Below, in pieces: positions 27,549 through 37,042 of a stretch of 64,000 bases of DNA. Origin of the DNA: Belliella baltica DSM 15883 (lineage in GTDB: Bacteria; Bacteroidota; Bacteroidia; Cytophagales; Cyclobacteriaceae); contig NC_018010.1 of NCBI RefSeq assembly GCF_000265405.1, positions 3,369,501 to 3,433,500 on the forward strand. The letters run 5' to 3'. Every line of letters starts with the position of its first letter. The first letter of the stretch is position 1. The translations under genes and the position numbers were made by a program. The notes beneath the pieces are model-generated. The model was given only the letters and a program-made list of their open reading frames with translations, was not told where the DNA came from and ran no database searches.

Positions 27549-28691
27549 TTATTTCAATAAGAAACTTAATCCAAGATTCTTTATTATTCTATCTTTTATA
27601 TCCTTATTTAATTCCAAATGGCCTGTGTAGACATCGGTAATTTTATCGCAATAGCGCTGACCATTCGATTTCATTAAATAATTTCTAATTGTCTTTTGAT
27701 TATAAAAAAGATGTGCCAAATAGCCCGCGAATTTCAATTCAGGTAAGAGTCTAAGGTTTAAATCTTCTAAGTATTTAGCTTCCGCTTGTGCAGGGTCGTT
27801 GAAATGCTGCGATATTGCTTGAGCTGCGAGTCCTCCTGAGTAGAGTGAATTTGTAATGCCTTCCGCAGTCAAAGGATCTGCAAAACCAGCTGAATCACCA
27901 GTCAAGAAAACATTATTTTTTACGAAACCATCTTTTCGAGGAGAAATAGGAACTTGGAATCCATGCGCTTGTTCAGAAAGCACGTCATCAATTCCTAAAA
28001 TTTTGAGGTAAGCATAGTAATGTTCTCTCAAATTGATTTTTCTTTTTTTAAAAGTCCCCACACCGATTGATAGGTGGTTTTTCTTTGGAAAACACCATCC
28101 GTATCCTTTAGGAATAACATCGATATCAAATCTTGCTTCTTTGGCTAGTCGCTCGTATACATCTTGAGGAACTTCCACTTCATACTCTAAGGCAGGAATC
28201 AGTTGACGTGTTTCTGTCCAACCTGCAAACTTTGCCGTAGGACCCAAAACCCCATCTGCTGCGATGACATAAGTGGCTGAAATGTCACCTTGGGAAGTTT
28301 TTAAAGTAAGCTTATCTCCAAATTCTAATCCTTTTAAAGTATGATTCTCCAAAAGAGTTGCCCCAAAAGACTTGGCATTTTCTATTATCAATTGGTCAAA
28401 TTTATCTCTCATGACCATCGTCACCACAGGATATGTTCTATGAGCAAAAAGTGGTTGGTCTAAATGGTCAAAATAGATGTAAAGATCATTATACTCCTTT
28501 TCAATCACGTTTGAAATATCAAATGGCAGCATGTCTCTTCCACGAAAAACCAAGCCACCACCACAGGTTTTATATCTAGGCAAACTTTCTTTTTCTAAGA
28601 TCGCGACGCTCAAACCCGCCTTTGAGGCTTCATAGGCTGCCATGCCACCCGCCGGTCCTGAACCGACTACCACCACATCATAATGTTTCAT
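27549..28691 (-). CDS. NAD(P)/FAD-dependent oxidoreductase, geranylgeranyl reductase family
   Basis: A 380-aa flavoprotein from ATG 28691, giving the classical N-terminus MKHYDVVVVGSGPAGGMAAYEA with the FAD dinucleotide motif at residues 9-14. An ATG 14 codons upstream is possible but would bury the FAD strand. The second motif CGGGL (about 44-48) and the GDSAGFADPLTAEGI FAD motif (about 260-274) place it in the geranylgeranyl reductase/halogenase-like superfamily. It likely reduces double bonds in an isoprenoid or acyl chain. Confidence 0.88.
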   Translation of the reverse strand: MKHYDVVVVGSGPAGGMAAYEASKAGLSVAILEKESLPRYKTCGGGLVFRGRDMLPFDISNVIEKEYNDLYIYFDHLDQPLFAHRTYPVVTMVMRDKFDQLIIENAKSFGATLLENHTLKGLEFGDKLTLKTSQGDISATYVIAADGVLGPTAKFAGWTETRQLIPALEYEVEVPQDVYERLAKEARFDIDVIPKGYGWCFPKKNHLSIGVGTFKKRKINLREHYYAYLKILGIDDVLSEQAHGFQVPISPRKDGFVKNNVFLTGDSAGFADPLTAEGITNSLYSGGLAAQAISQHFNDPAQAEAKYLEDLNLRLLPELKFAGYLAHLFYNQKTIRNYLMKSNGQRYCDKITDVYTGHLELNKDIKDRIIKNLGLSFLLK

Positions 28692-28758
28692 GTCGAAAGA
28701 TAGAAAAGTATTGATTTTGGAAAAAGATTTCATGTTGAACTGAATTGAAAAACATAAA

Positions 28759-28788
28759 AAAAGCTGCCATTTCCCAATAGCAGCTTTT
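28759..28788 (-). terminator. intrinsic terminator of hppA
   Basis: On the minus strand AAAAGCTGC (28780-28788) pairs with GCAGCTTTT (28759-28767) across a 12-nt loop, followed by a T run (A-rich at 28754-28762 on the plus strand). It lies 20 nt after the hppA stop. Confidence 0.8.
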
Positions 28789-28807
28789 CTTTTTATTCAT
28801 TAGTTTA

Positions 28808-31030
28808 TCAATTGATTACTATCTTCTCTACTTTTTCAATCTTCTTACCATCCTTATAAGTGATTTCTTTTTTGATTTCTACTTTTTCAACTTCTGATAC
28901 TGTACCATGTGGTGTTTCAGAAATATGAGGGGCGATAACAAGTGCCACAATGGAAGTTAGCTTGATCAAAATATTCATCGATGGGCCAGAAGTATCTTTG
29001 AATGGGTCACCTACCGTATCACCTGTTACAGAAGCTTTATGTGCCTCCGAACCTTTGTATTGCATCACACCATCAATCATTACTCCTTTTTCAAAGGATT
29101 TTTTAGCATTGTCCCATGCACCGCCAGCATTATTTTGGAAAATTCCCATCAAAACACCTGAAACGGTAATTCCTGCTAATAAACCGCCCAAAACTTCAGG
29201 ACCGAAAACAAACCCTACAATAATCGGTGATAGAAGTGCTATTGCTCCAGGTGCCACCATTTCTCTTATAGAAGCTTTGGTAGAAATTTCAACGCACTTT
29301 TCATATTCAGGCTTGGCTTTGTACTCCATAATTCCAGGAATCTCTCTGAACTGTCTTCGCACTTCATTTACCATATCCATTGCTGCTCTTCCTACGGCTG
29401 CAATCGCAAGTGAAGAGAAAATAAATGGAATCATAGCTCCTACGAAAAGTCCGGAAAGTACATCAGCTTTATAGATATCGATAGAACTGATTCCAGCAAG
29501 ACCAACATAAGCCGCAAACAATGCTAAAGCTGTCAAAGCAGCTGAAGCAATTGCAAAGCCCTTTCCTGCAGCGGCTGTTGTATTTCCAACTGCATCAAGT
29601 ATGTCTGTTCTTTCTCTAACTTCTTTTGGTAATCCTGACATTTCTGCAATACCTCCAGCATTATCGGCTATAGGACCGAAAGCATCAATGGCTAATTGCA
29701 TGGCAGTGGTCGCCATCATCCCTGCGGCAGCTATTGCAACTCCATAGAGACCTGCTGCCATAAATGATCCATAAATACCTCCTGCTAAAACTAATATTGG
29801 TAAAACAGTAGATTCCATACCTACAGAAAGTCCACCGATGATATTGGTAGCGTGTCCAGTCGATGATTGTTTGATGATAGAGTTCACTGGGCGTTTACCC
29901 ATTGAAGTGTAGTATTCTGTGATAATACTCATTAAAAATCCTACAATCAAGCCGATGACAACGGCACCAAAAACACCCATTTTAGTAAATGAGATAGATC
30001 CTCCTCTTGAAAGGACCAATTCACCTTCAGGCAACATATAATCGATCAAGAAATAAGAAGCACCTACAGTCAAAAGAATAGATATCCAGTTCCCTTTGTT
30101 TAAAGCTGCTTGAACACTATCTGTTTCCTTAGAAATTTTCACAAAGGATGTTGCAACAATGGAAAAGATCAATCCCATACCAGCAATTACCAATGGAAGT
30201 AGAATTGGTGCGATTCCACCGAAATTATCATTAGATACAATTTCTCTTCCAAGAACCATAGAAGCCAAGATAGTAGCGACGTAAGAGCCAAAAAGATCGG
30301 CGCCCATACCGGCTACATCACCTACATTATCACCCACATTATCTGCGATTGTCGCTGGGTTTCTCACGTCATCTTCTGGAATTCCTGCTTCCACTTTACC
30401 TACTAAGTCAGCTCCTACATCTGCCGCTTTGGTATAGATACCTCCTCCCACTCTAGCAAAGAGAGCGATAGACTCTGCACCTAAAGAAAAACCAGCCAAA
30501 ACTTCCAAAGCTGTTGCCATGGCATCTCCATTGACATCACCACCTGTAGAAATGACAAACATGTTATAGAAAACGATAAAAAGAGAGCCCATACCAAGAA
30601 CTGCTAAACCTGCTACACCGATTCCCATCACGGATCCTCCTGTAAAAGAAACTTCTAAGGCCTTTTTTAAGCTAGTTTTCGCAGCTTGAGTTGTTCTTAC
30701 ATTGGCTTTAGTAGCTATGTTCATTCCAAGATATCCTGCAAAAGCTGATAAAAAAGCGCCAATTACAAAAGATATGGCGATGATCCAGCTTGAGTTGGCT
30801 ACTAAAGTTCCAGACCAGCCTAAGATAATTCCAGCTATCACCACAAAATAGAAAAGTACTTTCCATTCTGCTTTGAGAAATGCCATGGCACCCTTGGCAA
30901 TATGACCAGCGAGTTCAACCATTGTTTCTTCTCCAGTTTCCTGCTTGGTGACCCATGCAGATTTGATAGCCATTACAATAAGGCCGATGATCCCCAGGAC
31001 GGGGACTAAGTAAGTAAATACTTGTTCCAT
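28808..31030 (-). CDS. hppA: membrane-bound ion-translocating pyrophosphatase
   Basis: A 740-aa pump with about 16 membrane helices that couples PPi hydrolysis to H+ or Na+ export. The substrate-binding motif [35 protein letters not shown] (about 203-237) is present. [12 protein letters not shown] (about 479-490) has Ala where K+-independent enzymes carry Lys, so this should be the K+-dependent type. Which ion it pumps cannot be decided by eye. A strong promoter lies just upstream and a terminator directly downstream, so the gene is monocistronic. Confidence 0.95.
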   Translation of the reverse strand: MEQVFTYLVPVLGIIGLIVMAIKSAWVTKQETGEETMVELAGHIAKGAMAFLKAEWKVLFYFVVIAGIILGWSGTLVANSSWIIAISFVIGAFLSAFAGYLGMNIATKANVRTTQAAKTSLKKALEVSFTGGSVMGIGVAGLAVLGMGSLFIVFYNMFVISTGGDVNGDAMATALEVLAGFSLGAESIALFARVGGGIYTKAADVGADLVGKVEAGIPEDDVRNPATIADNVGDNVGDVAGMGADLFGSYVATILASMVLGREIVSNDNFGGIAPILLPLVIAGMGLIFSIVATSFVKISKETDSVQAALNKGNWISILLTVGASYFLIDYMLPEGELVLSRGGSISFTKMGVFGAVVIGLIVGFLMSIITEYYTSMGKRPVNSIIKQSSTGHATNIIGGLSVGMESTVLPILVLAGGIYGSFMAAGLYGVAIAAAGMMATTAMQLAIDAFGPIADNAGGIAEMSGLPKEVRERTDILDAVGNTTAAAGKGFAIASAALTALALFAAYVGLAGISSIDIYKADVLSGLFVGAMIPFIFSSLAIAAVGRAAMDMVNEVRRQFREIPGIMEYKAKPEYEKCVEISTKASIREMVAPGAIALLSPIIVGFVFGPEVLGGLLAGITVSGVLMGIFQNNAGGAWDNAKKSFEKGVMIDGVMQYKGSEAHKASVTGDTVGDPFKDTSGPSMNILIKLTSIVALVIAPHISETPHGTVSEVEKVEIKKEITYKDGKKIEKVEKIVIN

Positions 31031-31067
31031 ATGCTTAGATTAGGTTATTGTTTTTTTAATTGTGCAA

Positions 31068-31097
31068 CAAATATATTATTATTCAATTAGCAAGCAA
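31068..31097 (-). promoter_or_regulatory. Bacteroidota-type promoter of hppA
   Basis: On the minus strand: TTG (31097-31095), a 19-nt spacer, then TATATTTG (31075-31068), an exact TAnnTTTG box. It sits 37 nt upstream of the hppA start. Confidence 0.65.
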
Positions 31098-31151
31098 TAT
31101 TAGGCGAATAATCTTTGGGTTTGATAGAGAGGTTTAAAGGAGGAAAATAGG

Positions 31152-31557
31152 AAAAAGGGTTAAAGGTTTATAATGGTTAAAAGGTTAAAGGAAAAAAGGT
31201 GACCACGGATTTTATGAATTGAACGAATTAGGATTAAAGGGATTTGGGAGTTGACTTGGGTTTAGAGCTAATCTATAATTTTTAAAATCATTTTGAATTA
31301 TGCGCCAAAGTGCTTCGAATTTCGCGAAAAGATGATCCCACTGATTTTTTGAAGTGAGCTTATTTTATAATTGCCACTGAAGCTCGGAGGAACACGAAGA
31401 GATAGTTTGAAGAAAATTGAAGAGCCTGTTGAAGCATTTCTAAAAGGGACCGGCCTCCCCAAGGGATGCTGGTTTTGAAGACTTGATCCATTTGAAGGAA
31501 ATTAGGATTGCAAATCTTATACATCTAGATCTCGAAATTATAAATTTCAAGAAGCGG
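31152..31557. repeat. non-coding repeat island, also found at 39.9-42.3 kb
   Basis: Three segments recur elsewhere in the window. A block of GGTTAAAGG-rich sequence (31152-31198) matches 40110-40158. A segment beginning ACCACGGATTTTA (31203-31325) matches 39948-40072 at high but imperfect identity. A 76-nt unit with two AATTGCAAATT-centred palindromes (31482-31557) matches 42266-42341. No ORF is supported in the ~630 bp between hppA and the response regulator. Confidence 0.75.
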
Positions 31558-31646
31558 TTAATTGCTTAATCGTTTAACTGCTTAATAGTTTAAAGTGTGG
31601 GCTTTGCTTGTAAATGTTAAATTCGAGATAAATGTGATTTTTTTGA

Positions 31647-31656
31647 GGGGGGGGGG
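31647..31656. repeat. homopolymer G tract (G10)
   Basis: Ten consecutive G residues 3 nt beyond the stop of the response regulator at 31660. This is unusual in such an AT-rich genome and prone to slippage, in both replication and sequencing. Confidence 0.9.
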
Positions 31657-31659
31657 AAC

Positions 31660-32088
31660 TTAGGAGTAGGTGAAGAATTTTTCTATGGCGTCGATGGACT
31701 CAATGGAAAAGGGCTTGATGATGTATCCATGCACATTTTTGTCAAGGTTGGCTCTATCTATATCTCTGCCATCGCAGGAGCTAGAAAGTACGACAATTCT
31801 AAAATGGCTTTTGATATGCTCGTTGAGGTTTTCGAAGTTTTTTAAGAAGTCCCATCCATTATATATTGGCATATTCAGGTCGAGAAGCACCAAGACAGGG
31901 TTTTTGTTTGTAAGTTCTTTTTGTTGTTCTAAAATTTGACTGAGGTAATTGAAAGCTTCTTCCCCACTTTCAAATTTCCATATTTTATGTAAAAAGCCTG
32001 TTCTTCTGAGAAATTTAGAGTTCAGCATATTGATAACAGGATCATCATCTACTAGCAATATAGCTTCAAACTCGTTGATGTTATTCAT
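31660..32088 (-). CDS. single-domain response regulator (CheY-like)
   Basis: A 142-aa receiver domain with no output domain. The acidic pocket is LLVDDDPV (about residues 11-18), the phospho-acceptor is Asp70 in LVLLDLNMP, the signalling Ser/Thr is in VVLSSS (about 99-104) and the conserved Lys is 125 in IIKPFS. It resembles the Bacteroidota regulators that work with hybrid or GAF kinases. The GAF kinase about 4.5 kb away is a possible but unproven partner. Confidence 0.9.
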   Translation of the reverse strand: MNNINEFEAILLVDDDPVINMLNSKFLRRTGFLHKIWKFESGEEAFNYLSQILEQQKELTNKNPVLVLLDLNMPIYNGWDFLKNFENLNEHIKSHFRIVVLSSSCDGRDIDRANLDKNVHGYIIKPFSIESIDAIEKFFTYS

Positions 32089-32227
32089 AATTGGTCAATT
32101 GTAATTATACGGTAAAAAGGTTAAAAGTTAATCTACTGCATTTTACTCTTGAGAAGTGGAATTCAACAGATATTAGTCAAAATAGGTTAAATAAAATTAA
32201 AAATGCAATAGGTAATTATACGTATAT

Positions 32228-33172
32228 TTAAAATAGTTCCATATCACCCAGAGTAAAATCCCAATTATTTATATCTAGTAATTGATAAGGTAAGTCTGTA
32301 TTATCAGAAACTTTTCTTAATGTCATTAATGGTAGAAACGCTGAAAATGGTAGAGTAAAAAACTTGGGTAAAGAGATTCTCTTTGATTTCATAAAACTTG
32401 AATAAACAATCCCATATTTTAATTGGATCTTCCTAATTTCTTTATTTAATAAAATGAAATTAATCTTTTTGTTTTCTGAAAGGGTCAAAATATCTAAAAT
32501 TCTAAATTCCCTACCAAACGCAGTCTCTTTAATTCTAAAAATCAGAAGATAGGTATTTTCATCTGTCAAAAATTGATAGTTAAATTGAGGGCAATACAGG
32601 TATCTCCAAATTAAAAAATTCAAATGATTATTTGTTGACAATCTAGTATTCTTTCGATTTTTTACTTTTTTACAGATATTTATGAATGTATTTGCATCCG
32701 TCGCTTTTGGAAGTGGTACCTTTGAGTTTTTAAAATTTAAATTCAACTGAACTTGTATTGGAAGGTGACCTAATTTTTGCCAACCCATTTTAAGGTAACC
32801 TGGTAAGCTATTTTTATTGGGCGTATTGTAAATAAAATCATAATTTTCTTCAGCAGCTTGCAAAAGCAGTGTTCTTGTTAATTTGGTAAAAATCCCTTTT
32901 CCTTGATAATCAGGATGTATAGCTGTATCAACTGCTCGCAACGCTTTCCAAGTTCTATTCTGATCTTCCCACTCCCACTTCATAAATGCTCTTAAGCCGA
33001 TAATTTGGTTATTTGACTCTGCTAGTAAAAGTAAAGATTCACCGAAAGGATTCTCTATGTGCTTCCAATTCCAAAAAGCCATGGTTTTAGGCATTCTTTG
33101 TTCGCCTAGAGAGATTTTCAGGAGGTTAATGATTAATGGAATATCGGAACTTATAGCTTTTCTGAATTTCAT
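32228..33172 (-). CDS. GNAT family N-acetyltransferase
   Basis: A 314-aa protein whose N-terminal half is a GNAT domain. The acetyl-CoA site pattern is VDTAIHPDYQGKGIFTKLTRTLL (Q/RxxGxG/A around residues 86-92), preceded by a beta strand ending in RAFMKWEW. The C-terminal half resembles the longer sugar-modifying GNATs seen in polysaccharide clusters. It overlaps the GHL10 gene by 4 nt (ATGA), so they are translated together. It may acetylate a cell-surface sugar; this is inferred from context. Confidence 0.8.
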   Translation of the reverse strand: MKFRKAISSDIPLIINLLKISLGEQRMPKTMAFWNWKHIENPFGESLLLLAESNNQIIGLRAFMKWEWEDQNRTWKALRAVDTAIHPDYQGKGIFTKLTRTLLLQAAEENYDFIYNTPNKNSLPGYLKMGWQKLGHLPIQVQLNLNFKNSKVPLPKATDANTFINICKKVKNRKNTRLSTNNHLNFLIWRYLYCPQFNYQFLTDENTYLLIFRIKETAFGREFRILDILTLSENKKINFILLNKEIRKIQLKYGIVYSSFMKSKRISLPKFFTLPFSAFLPLMTLRKVSDNTDLPYQLLDINNWDFTLGDMELF

Positions 33173-34821
33173 TGCTTCATTTCAAATACTTTGGCTACTG
33201 TCTCTCGACCATAGCGGTCAAGGAAAGAAATGACTATGTACTTAGATGTAGCGGCAGTTGATTGTAAGGTGATGCTATTTTTGGTTCGTTCGTTAAGAAA
33301 TATTTTTTGAAAATTGGCTATTTGGGATTTGTTCTTAATTTGATCAATATCACTTCCACTGTAGATCATCGCAAATCTAAACATGGGATCAATTGAATTT
33401 GGGAAAAAGAGTTGAAGGTCACCGCCTATTTTCACCAACTCTACTTGTGTGTTTTTCAAGGAAACAGGATTGATACTAGGTTCAAATTTGGGACTTAGGA
33501 TTTTTGTTTGGTAATGTTTGTTTTTGAGCTCGCTAGCCACATCTCTATTTTTGCTGTATAAAGATTGGGCAGAGAAGAATGCATTGCCCTGTATGCCTTG
33601 AACTGATTTGGCATAAGCGACTTGTTTGCCAATTTCATTGGGGTCATTCCAAGCTACATCAAAGTTATCTCTGATTTTGTAGGCGCTATTTCCCACATAT
33701 ATTTTTGTATCAAAGCTAGTTTTAGCCCACCAAGACACAAGTTCTCGATGAGCAGCTAAGTTGAAGTCCATGCTCCAGTAGATTTGAGGGATGAGATAAT
33801 CGATCCATTTATTTTTCATCCACGTCAAAGGATCTGCATAGAGTTCGTCGTAATTGGTCACCCCTGCTTTGGTATTGGAGCCTTTGCGATCTTTGTCGAT
33901 ATTTCTCCAAACACCAAATGGACTTATTCCAAATTGAACCCAAGGTTTATTGGATTTGATTGTTTGAGATACAGCCTCAACAAGGTTATTGACATTTTGC
34001 CTGCGCCAATCTTCCAGTTGTTGCCCATTTTGCCTGTATTTTCTGAAAGTATGTTCATCTTGAAAAATTTGTTTCTCCAACTTATAGGGATAAAAATAGT
34101 CATCGAAATGGATGGCATCGATGTCATAATTGAGGACTACTTCATTGATGATATTGGTGAGTTTTTCTTTTACCTCTGGGATTCCTGGATTATAATAATA
34201 TTTGGTTCCATACTTGACCATCCAGTCTGGGTGTTTAAAAAAGTCATGGTTGGGACTTAGTTTATCCGTATTTAAATCAAAAGTTGCTCTATAAGGGTTG
34301 AACCAAGCATGGAATTCCATACCTCTCAAATGTGTTTGCAGGATCATCCAAGAAAGTGGATCTTCTTCTGTATTGGGTTTAGTTCCCTCCTGCCCTGTGA
34401 GGTATTTGGACCAGGGGGCATATTTAGATGGGTAAAAAGCATCACCTGCGGCACGGACTTGAAGAATGATTGCGTTGAAATTGAGTTGCTCGTAATAATC
34501 GAGAATTGCGATAAAATCAGATTTTTGTTTTTCCCAGTTGTCGCTACCTGATTTTGGCCAATCGATATTGGCAACAGTGGCGATCCAAACACCGCGAAAT
34601 TCTCTTTTTTCTTGGTTGAGGGTAATTTCGGATAAGGTATAAAAGTTTTCTGCTTTTTTAGACTCCGGTAAGCTGATGTTTTCAGGTTGCGGTGAAGTAA
34701 TTTTAATTGATGGGTTTGGTGAGGGTTGGGAGACTATTTTCTTGGAGGTTGAACATGAGGTGGCAATGGTAAATATGGCAGAGAGAAGGAGAAAGTTGGA
34801 ATATCGAGAATACATATTCAA
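33169..34821 (-). CDS. GHL10-type (DUF187) glycoside hydrolase-like lipoprotein
   Basis: A 550-aa lipoprotein with signal MNMYSRYSNFLLLSAIFTIATSC (lipobox IATSC). The TIM-barrel GHL10/DigH-like domain begins near residue 75 (REFRGVWIATVANIDWP) and has the FHAWFNPYR, DAIHFDDYFYPY and WIDYLIPQIYWS motifs characteristic of PF02638. The bound substrate in relatives is denuded peptidoglycan glycan strands or other polysaccharides. It sits between a GNAT (overlap 4 nt) and an ABC-2 permease. Confidence 0.9.
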   Translation of the reverse strand: MNMYSRYSNFLLLSAIFTIATSCSTSKKIVSQPSPNPSIKITSPQPENISLPESKKAENFYTLSEITLNQEKREFRGVWIATVANIDWPKSGSDNWEKQKSDFIAILDYYEQLNFNAIILQVRAAGDAFYPSKYAPWSKYLTGQEGTKPNTEEDPLSWMILQTHLRGMEFHAWFNPYRATFDLNTDKLSPNHDFFKHPDWMVKYGTKYYYNPGIPEVKEKLTNIINEVVLNYDIDAIHFDDYFYPYKLEKQIFQDEHTFRKYRQNGQQLEDWRRQNVNNLVEAVSQTIKSNKPWVQFGISPFGVWRNIDKDRKGSNTKAGVTNYDELYADPLTWMKNKWIDYLIPQIYWSMDFNLAAHRELVSWWAKTSFDTKIYVGNSAYKIRDNFDVAWNDPNEIGKQVAYAKSVQGIQGNAFFSAQSLYSKNRDVASELKNKHYQTKILSPKFEPSINPVSLKNTQVELVKIGGDLQLFFPNSIDPMFRFAMIYSGSDIDQIKNKSQIANFQKIFLNERTKNSITLQSTAATSKYIVISFLDRYGRETVAKVFEMKQ

Positions 34822-34847
34822 AGTTGTGTTAAAGAAATTGAATATAA

Positions 34848-35672
34848 TTAGGCTACATCAGCAAAAATCCTCTCCATTCTTCGGAAATAGAACATGCCAA
34901 ATATAAAGACTATAACAGCTACAATTGATCCCGGCCAAATCCAATCCCAAGGCATTGGCCGATTTAAAAAAGCAGCTCGAAAACCTTCGATTACACCAAC
35001 CATAGGATTTAGAATATACAATTTTTGATATTGTTCAGGGACTGCTGTTGTACTGTAAACTACAGGTGCAGCATATAGTAACAATTGCACAAGAAAACTT
35101 AAGGCGTGCTTGACATCTCTATATTTTACAGCAAGGGCAGACAAAAACATACCTATACCTAAGGAGGTCAATAACAATTGGAGGATCAAAAGTGGTAAAA
35201 AGAGCAAGCCCCATCCTGGTACTACATTGAAATATATTAAAAGACCAATTACAACAATGAAGGCAATTAGAAAATCTAATAATTTAGATAAGATTGATGC
35301 AAGTGGGAGTACCATTCTAGGAAAATAAACTTTGGTTATCATATTTGCATTTTGCACCAAGCTATTCGCGGATTCAGTTAGAGTTCCAGAGAAATAATTC
35401 CAAGGCCAAAGTGCTAAGTAGGAAAATAGAATGTAGGGCATTCCATCAGAATCAACTTTGGCTAAGCTACCAAAAACGATTGTAAAAACGATTGTAGTAA
35501 AAAGAGGCTGAATAATAGCCCAAGAAACTCCCATGATAGATTGAGCATATCTTGCTTTAATTCCTCGCAGTGTTAGGAAATAGAGAAGGTCTTTGTAGCG
35601 CCAAAGTTCTTTAAAATCTACAAGTTGCCAACCGGAAGTCGGTTCAATAATTTTTACTTTATCTGTATCCAA
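34848..35672 (-). CDS. ABC-2 type polysaccharide export permease (Wzm-like)
   Basis: A 274-aa membrane protein with six hydrophobic segments. The family start DLLYFLTLRGIKARYAQSIMGVSWAIIQPLFTTIVFTIVFG (about residues 28-68) and VVYSTTAVPEQYQKLYILNPMVGVIEGFRAAFLNR (about 209-243) are typical of O-antigen/teichoic acid ABC permeases. The usual neighbouring ATPase (Wzt-type) is missing from this window, so it must be encoded elsewhere or lost. Surrounding genes handle sugars. Confidence 0.92.
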   Translation of the reverse strand: MDTDKVKIIEPTSGWQLVDFKELWRYKDLLYFLTLRGIKARYAQSIMGVSWAIIQPLFTTIVFTIVFGSLAKVDSDGMPYILFSYLALWPWNYFSGTLTESANSLVQNANMITKVYFPRMVLPLASILSKLLDFLIAFIVVIGLLIYFNVVPGWGLLFLPLLILQLLLTSLGIGMFLSALAVKYRDVKHALSFLVQLLLYAAPVVYSTTAVPEQYQKLYILNPMVGVIEGFRAAFLNRPMPWDWIWPGSIVAVIVFIFGMFYFRRMERIFADVA

Positions 35673-36034
35673 GTTGTGTGTTAAGGAATTGGTTTTAAAA
35701 TTAGCTTAAAGATAAGTGATTATCTAATGGGTTTAAAAGATTAAATGAATTAGAATAATGGGAAATCAATAAGGTAGAGATTTAAGCCTGCCGCAAGGGG
35801 TAAGCTGTTAAAGAATGACAAAGTTATTGGTTGACTGGGTAAATGAGTGAATTGGCTATCTGTATTGACGGAATGATCCCAATAGTATGATATATTTCTG
35901 CTTTTTGATTGATTTTGATACTAATTGATATTAGATCCGCCCCGGCGGACAAGTTATTTGTGGATATTGATCCAATGCAAACATTAATACAAGAACTTGA
36001 GATTACTGGCATAATAGCGAATAATCATAATTGG
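35673..36034. other. intergenic stretch without a supported gene
   Basis: About 360 bp. An open frame on the minus strand at 35824-36012 has no recognisable protein and atypical composition. A short GC-rich inverted repeat TCCGCC-CC-GGCGGA (35936-35949) stands out in otherwise AT-rich sequence. Confidence 0.5.
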
Positions 36035-37042
36035 TTACATTGATTTGAAAGTTGGTGCATTTAATGCATTGGCAAGACTTTGCATGGAAAAAGATTTCAT
36101 GCCATAAGTTTCTTTTAGGTTTTTGTAATGATTTATTAATATTTCCAATTCATTGAGTGAGGCTTTGGGATTATTCGCAAAATTGTGAGGATGCCACCAT
36201 AGGTGATAGATTTTTTTTTGTTTAGCAGCGCTAGTCATTTCATTCATAACCCTTTGAAGTCTCCATTTATTAATCAGATTACTTTTTTGATAGTAAGGTC
36301 TTAAGAGTCTAGATGCTGGAATTTCAAGAGGGTAATTTTCTGTTTCTTGGTAGATTTCATCTTCACCAAAAGAAGAACAACCTCCAAGGCTTACAAAGCA
36401 ATCAGCCGTTCGGTATATTCTTTTGATGACTCTTTCGTGTTGCGTTTCTTGCCAAAACCAATCTTTTGGGTTACTTCTTACTTGTGAGAACCCTTCTTCT
36501 TTACATATTTTCAAATATTGCAGATTGATATGATTTCTTGGAAAAACCAATGAACTTAAATTGATTTGAAATTTATGTTTTGCGATTCGTTGTGCTGCTT
36601 GAAGGTCATTTCTAAACTGAGAGGGTGTTTGTCCCCGCATTAAAGTGTAGTAATGAGCAAAGCTATGGCTTCCTAGCTCTTGACCTGGTGTATCAATTAT
36701 TTTCTTAATCAAATCAGGGGCGAAATGATATTCATTTTGAAGACCATGTTTTTTCACCCATTCATAAGCAGAATATTCTTTATTTCGATAAGAAGGCTTG
36801 ATTTTGGGTAAGAAAGATTCCCATTCTTCTTTATTTTCTGCAAATAGCATCCCGACTGTTGCCCAAGTTGCTTCTATATAATGACGGGCAAAGCTATCTA
36901 ACATGCGGGGCACTAGTTCTCTAGTATTGCTGAAATAAGGAGTATTTACCTTATTATCAGGTTTATCAAAAATCCCCCAAAGGAGTTCGAAGTCTAGTGA
37001 AATTATCCAGGCACCTGTATCTAACTGATTCATGAAGTACAT
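36035..37042 (-). CDS. polysaccharide deacetylase family protein
   Basis: A 335-aa carbohydrate esterase-4-like protein. The N-terminus has SLDFELLWG (Asp/Glu, about residues 16-24), then TWATVGMLF, and a GSHSFAHYY motif (about 137-145) with the two metal-binding His of NodB-homology domains. There is no signal peptide, so it acts in the cytoplasm or on a nascent sugar. Its ATG shares one base with the upstream stop (TAATG), showing translational coupling with the glycosyltransferase. Confidence 0.85.
   Translation of the reverse strand: MYFMNQLDTGAWIISLDFELLWGIFDKPDNKVNTPYFSNTRELVPRMLDSFARHYIEATWATVGMLFAENKEEWESFLPKIKPSYRNKEYSAYEWVKKHGLQNEYHFAPDLIKKIIDTPGQELGSHSFAHYYTLMRGQTPSQFRNDLQAAQRIAKHKFQINLSSLVFPRNHINLQYLKICKEEGFSQVRSNPKDWFWQETQHERVIKRIYRTADCFVSLGGCSSFGEDEIYQETENYPLEIPASRLLRPYYQKSNLINKWRLQRVMNEMTSAAKQKKIYHLWWHPHNFANNPKASLNELEILINHYKNLKETYGMKSFSMQSLANALNAPTFKSM

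Noticed and set aside
28950..29474. 174-aa open frame on the plus strand
   Set aside because: Antisense of hppA; the strong hppA reading frame explains it.
35824..36012. 62-aa open frame on the minus strand
   Set aside because: No recognisable protein, AT-rich intergenic composition, includes a GC-rich palindrome; treated as chance.
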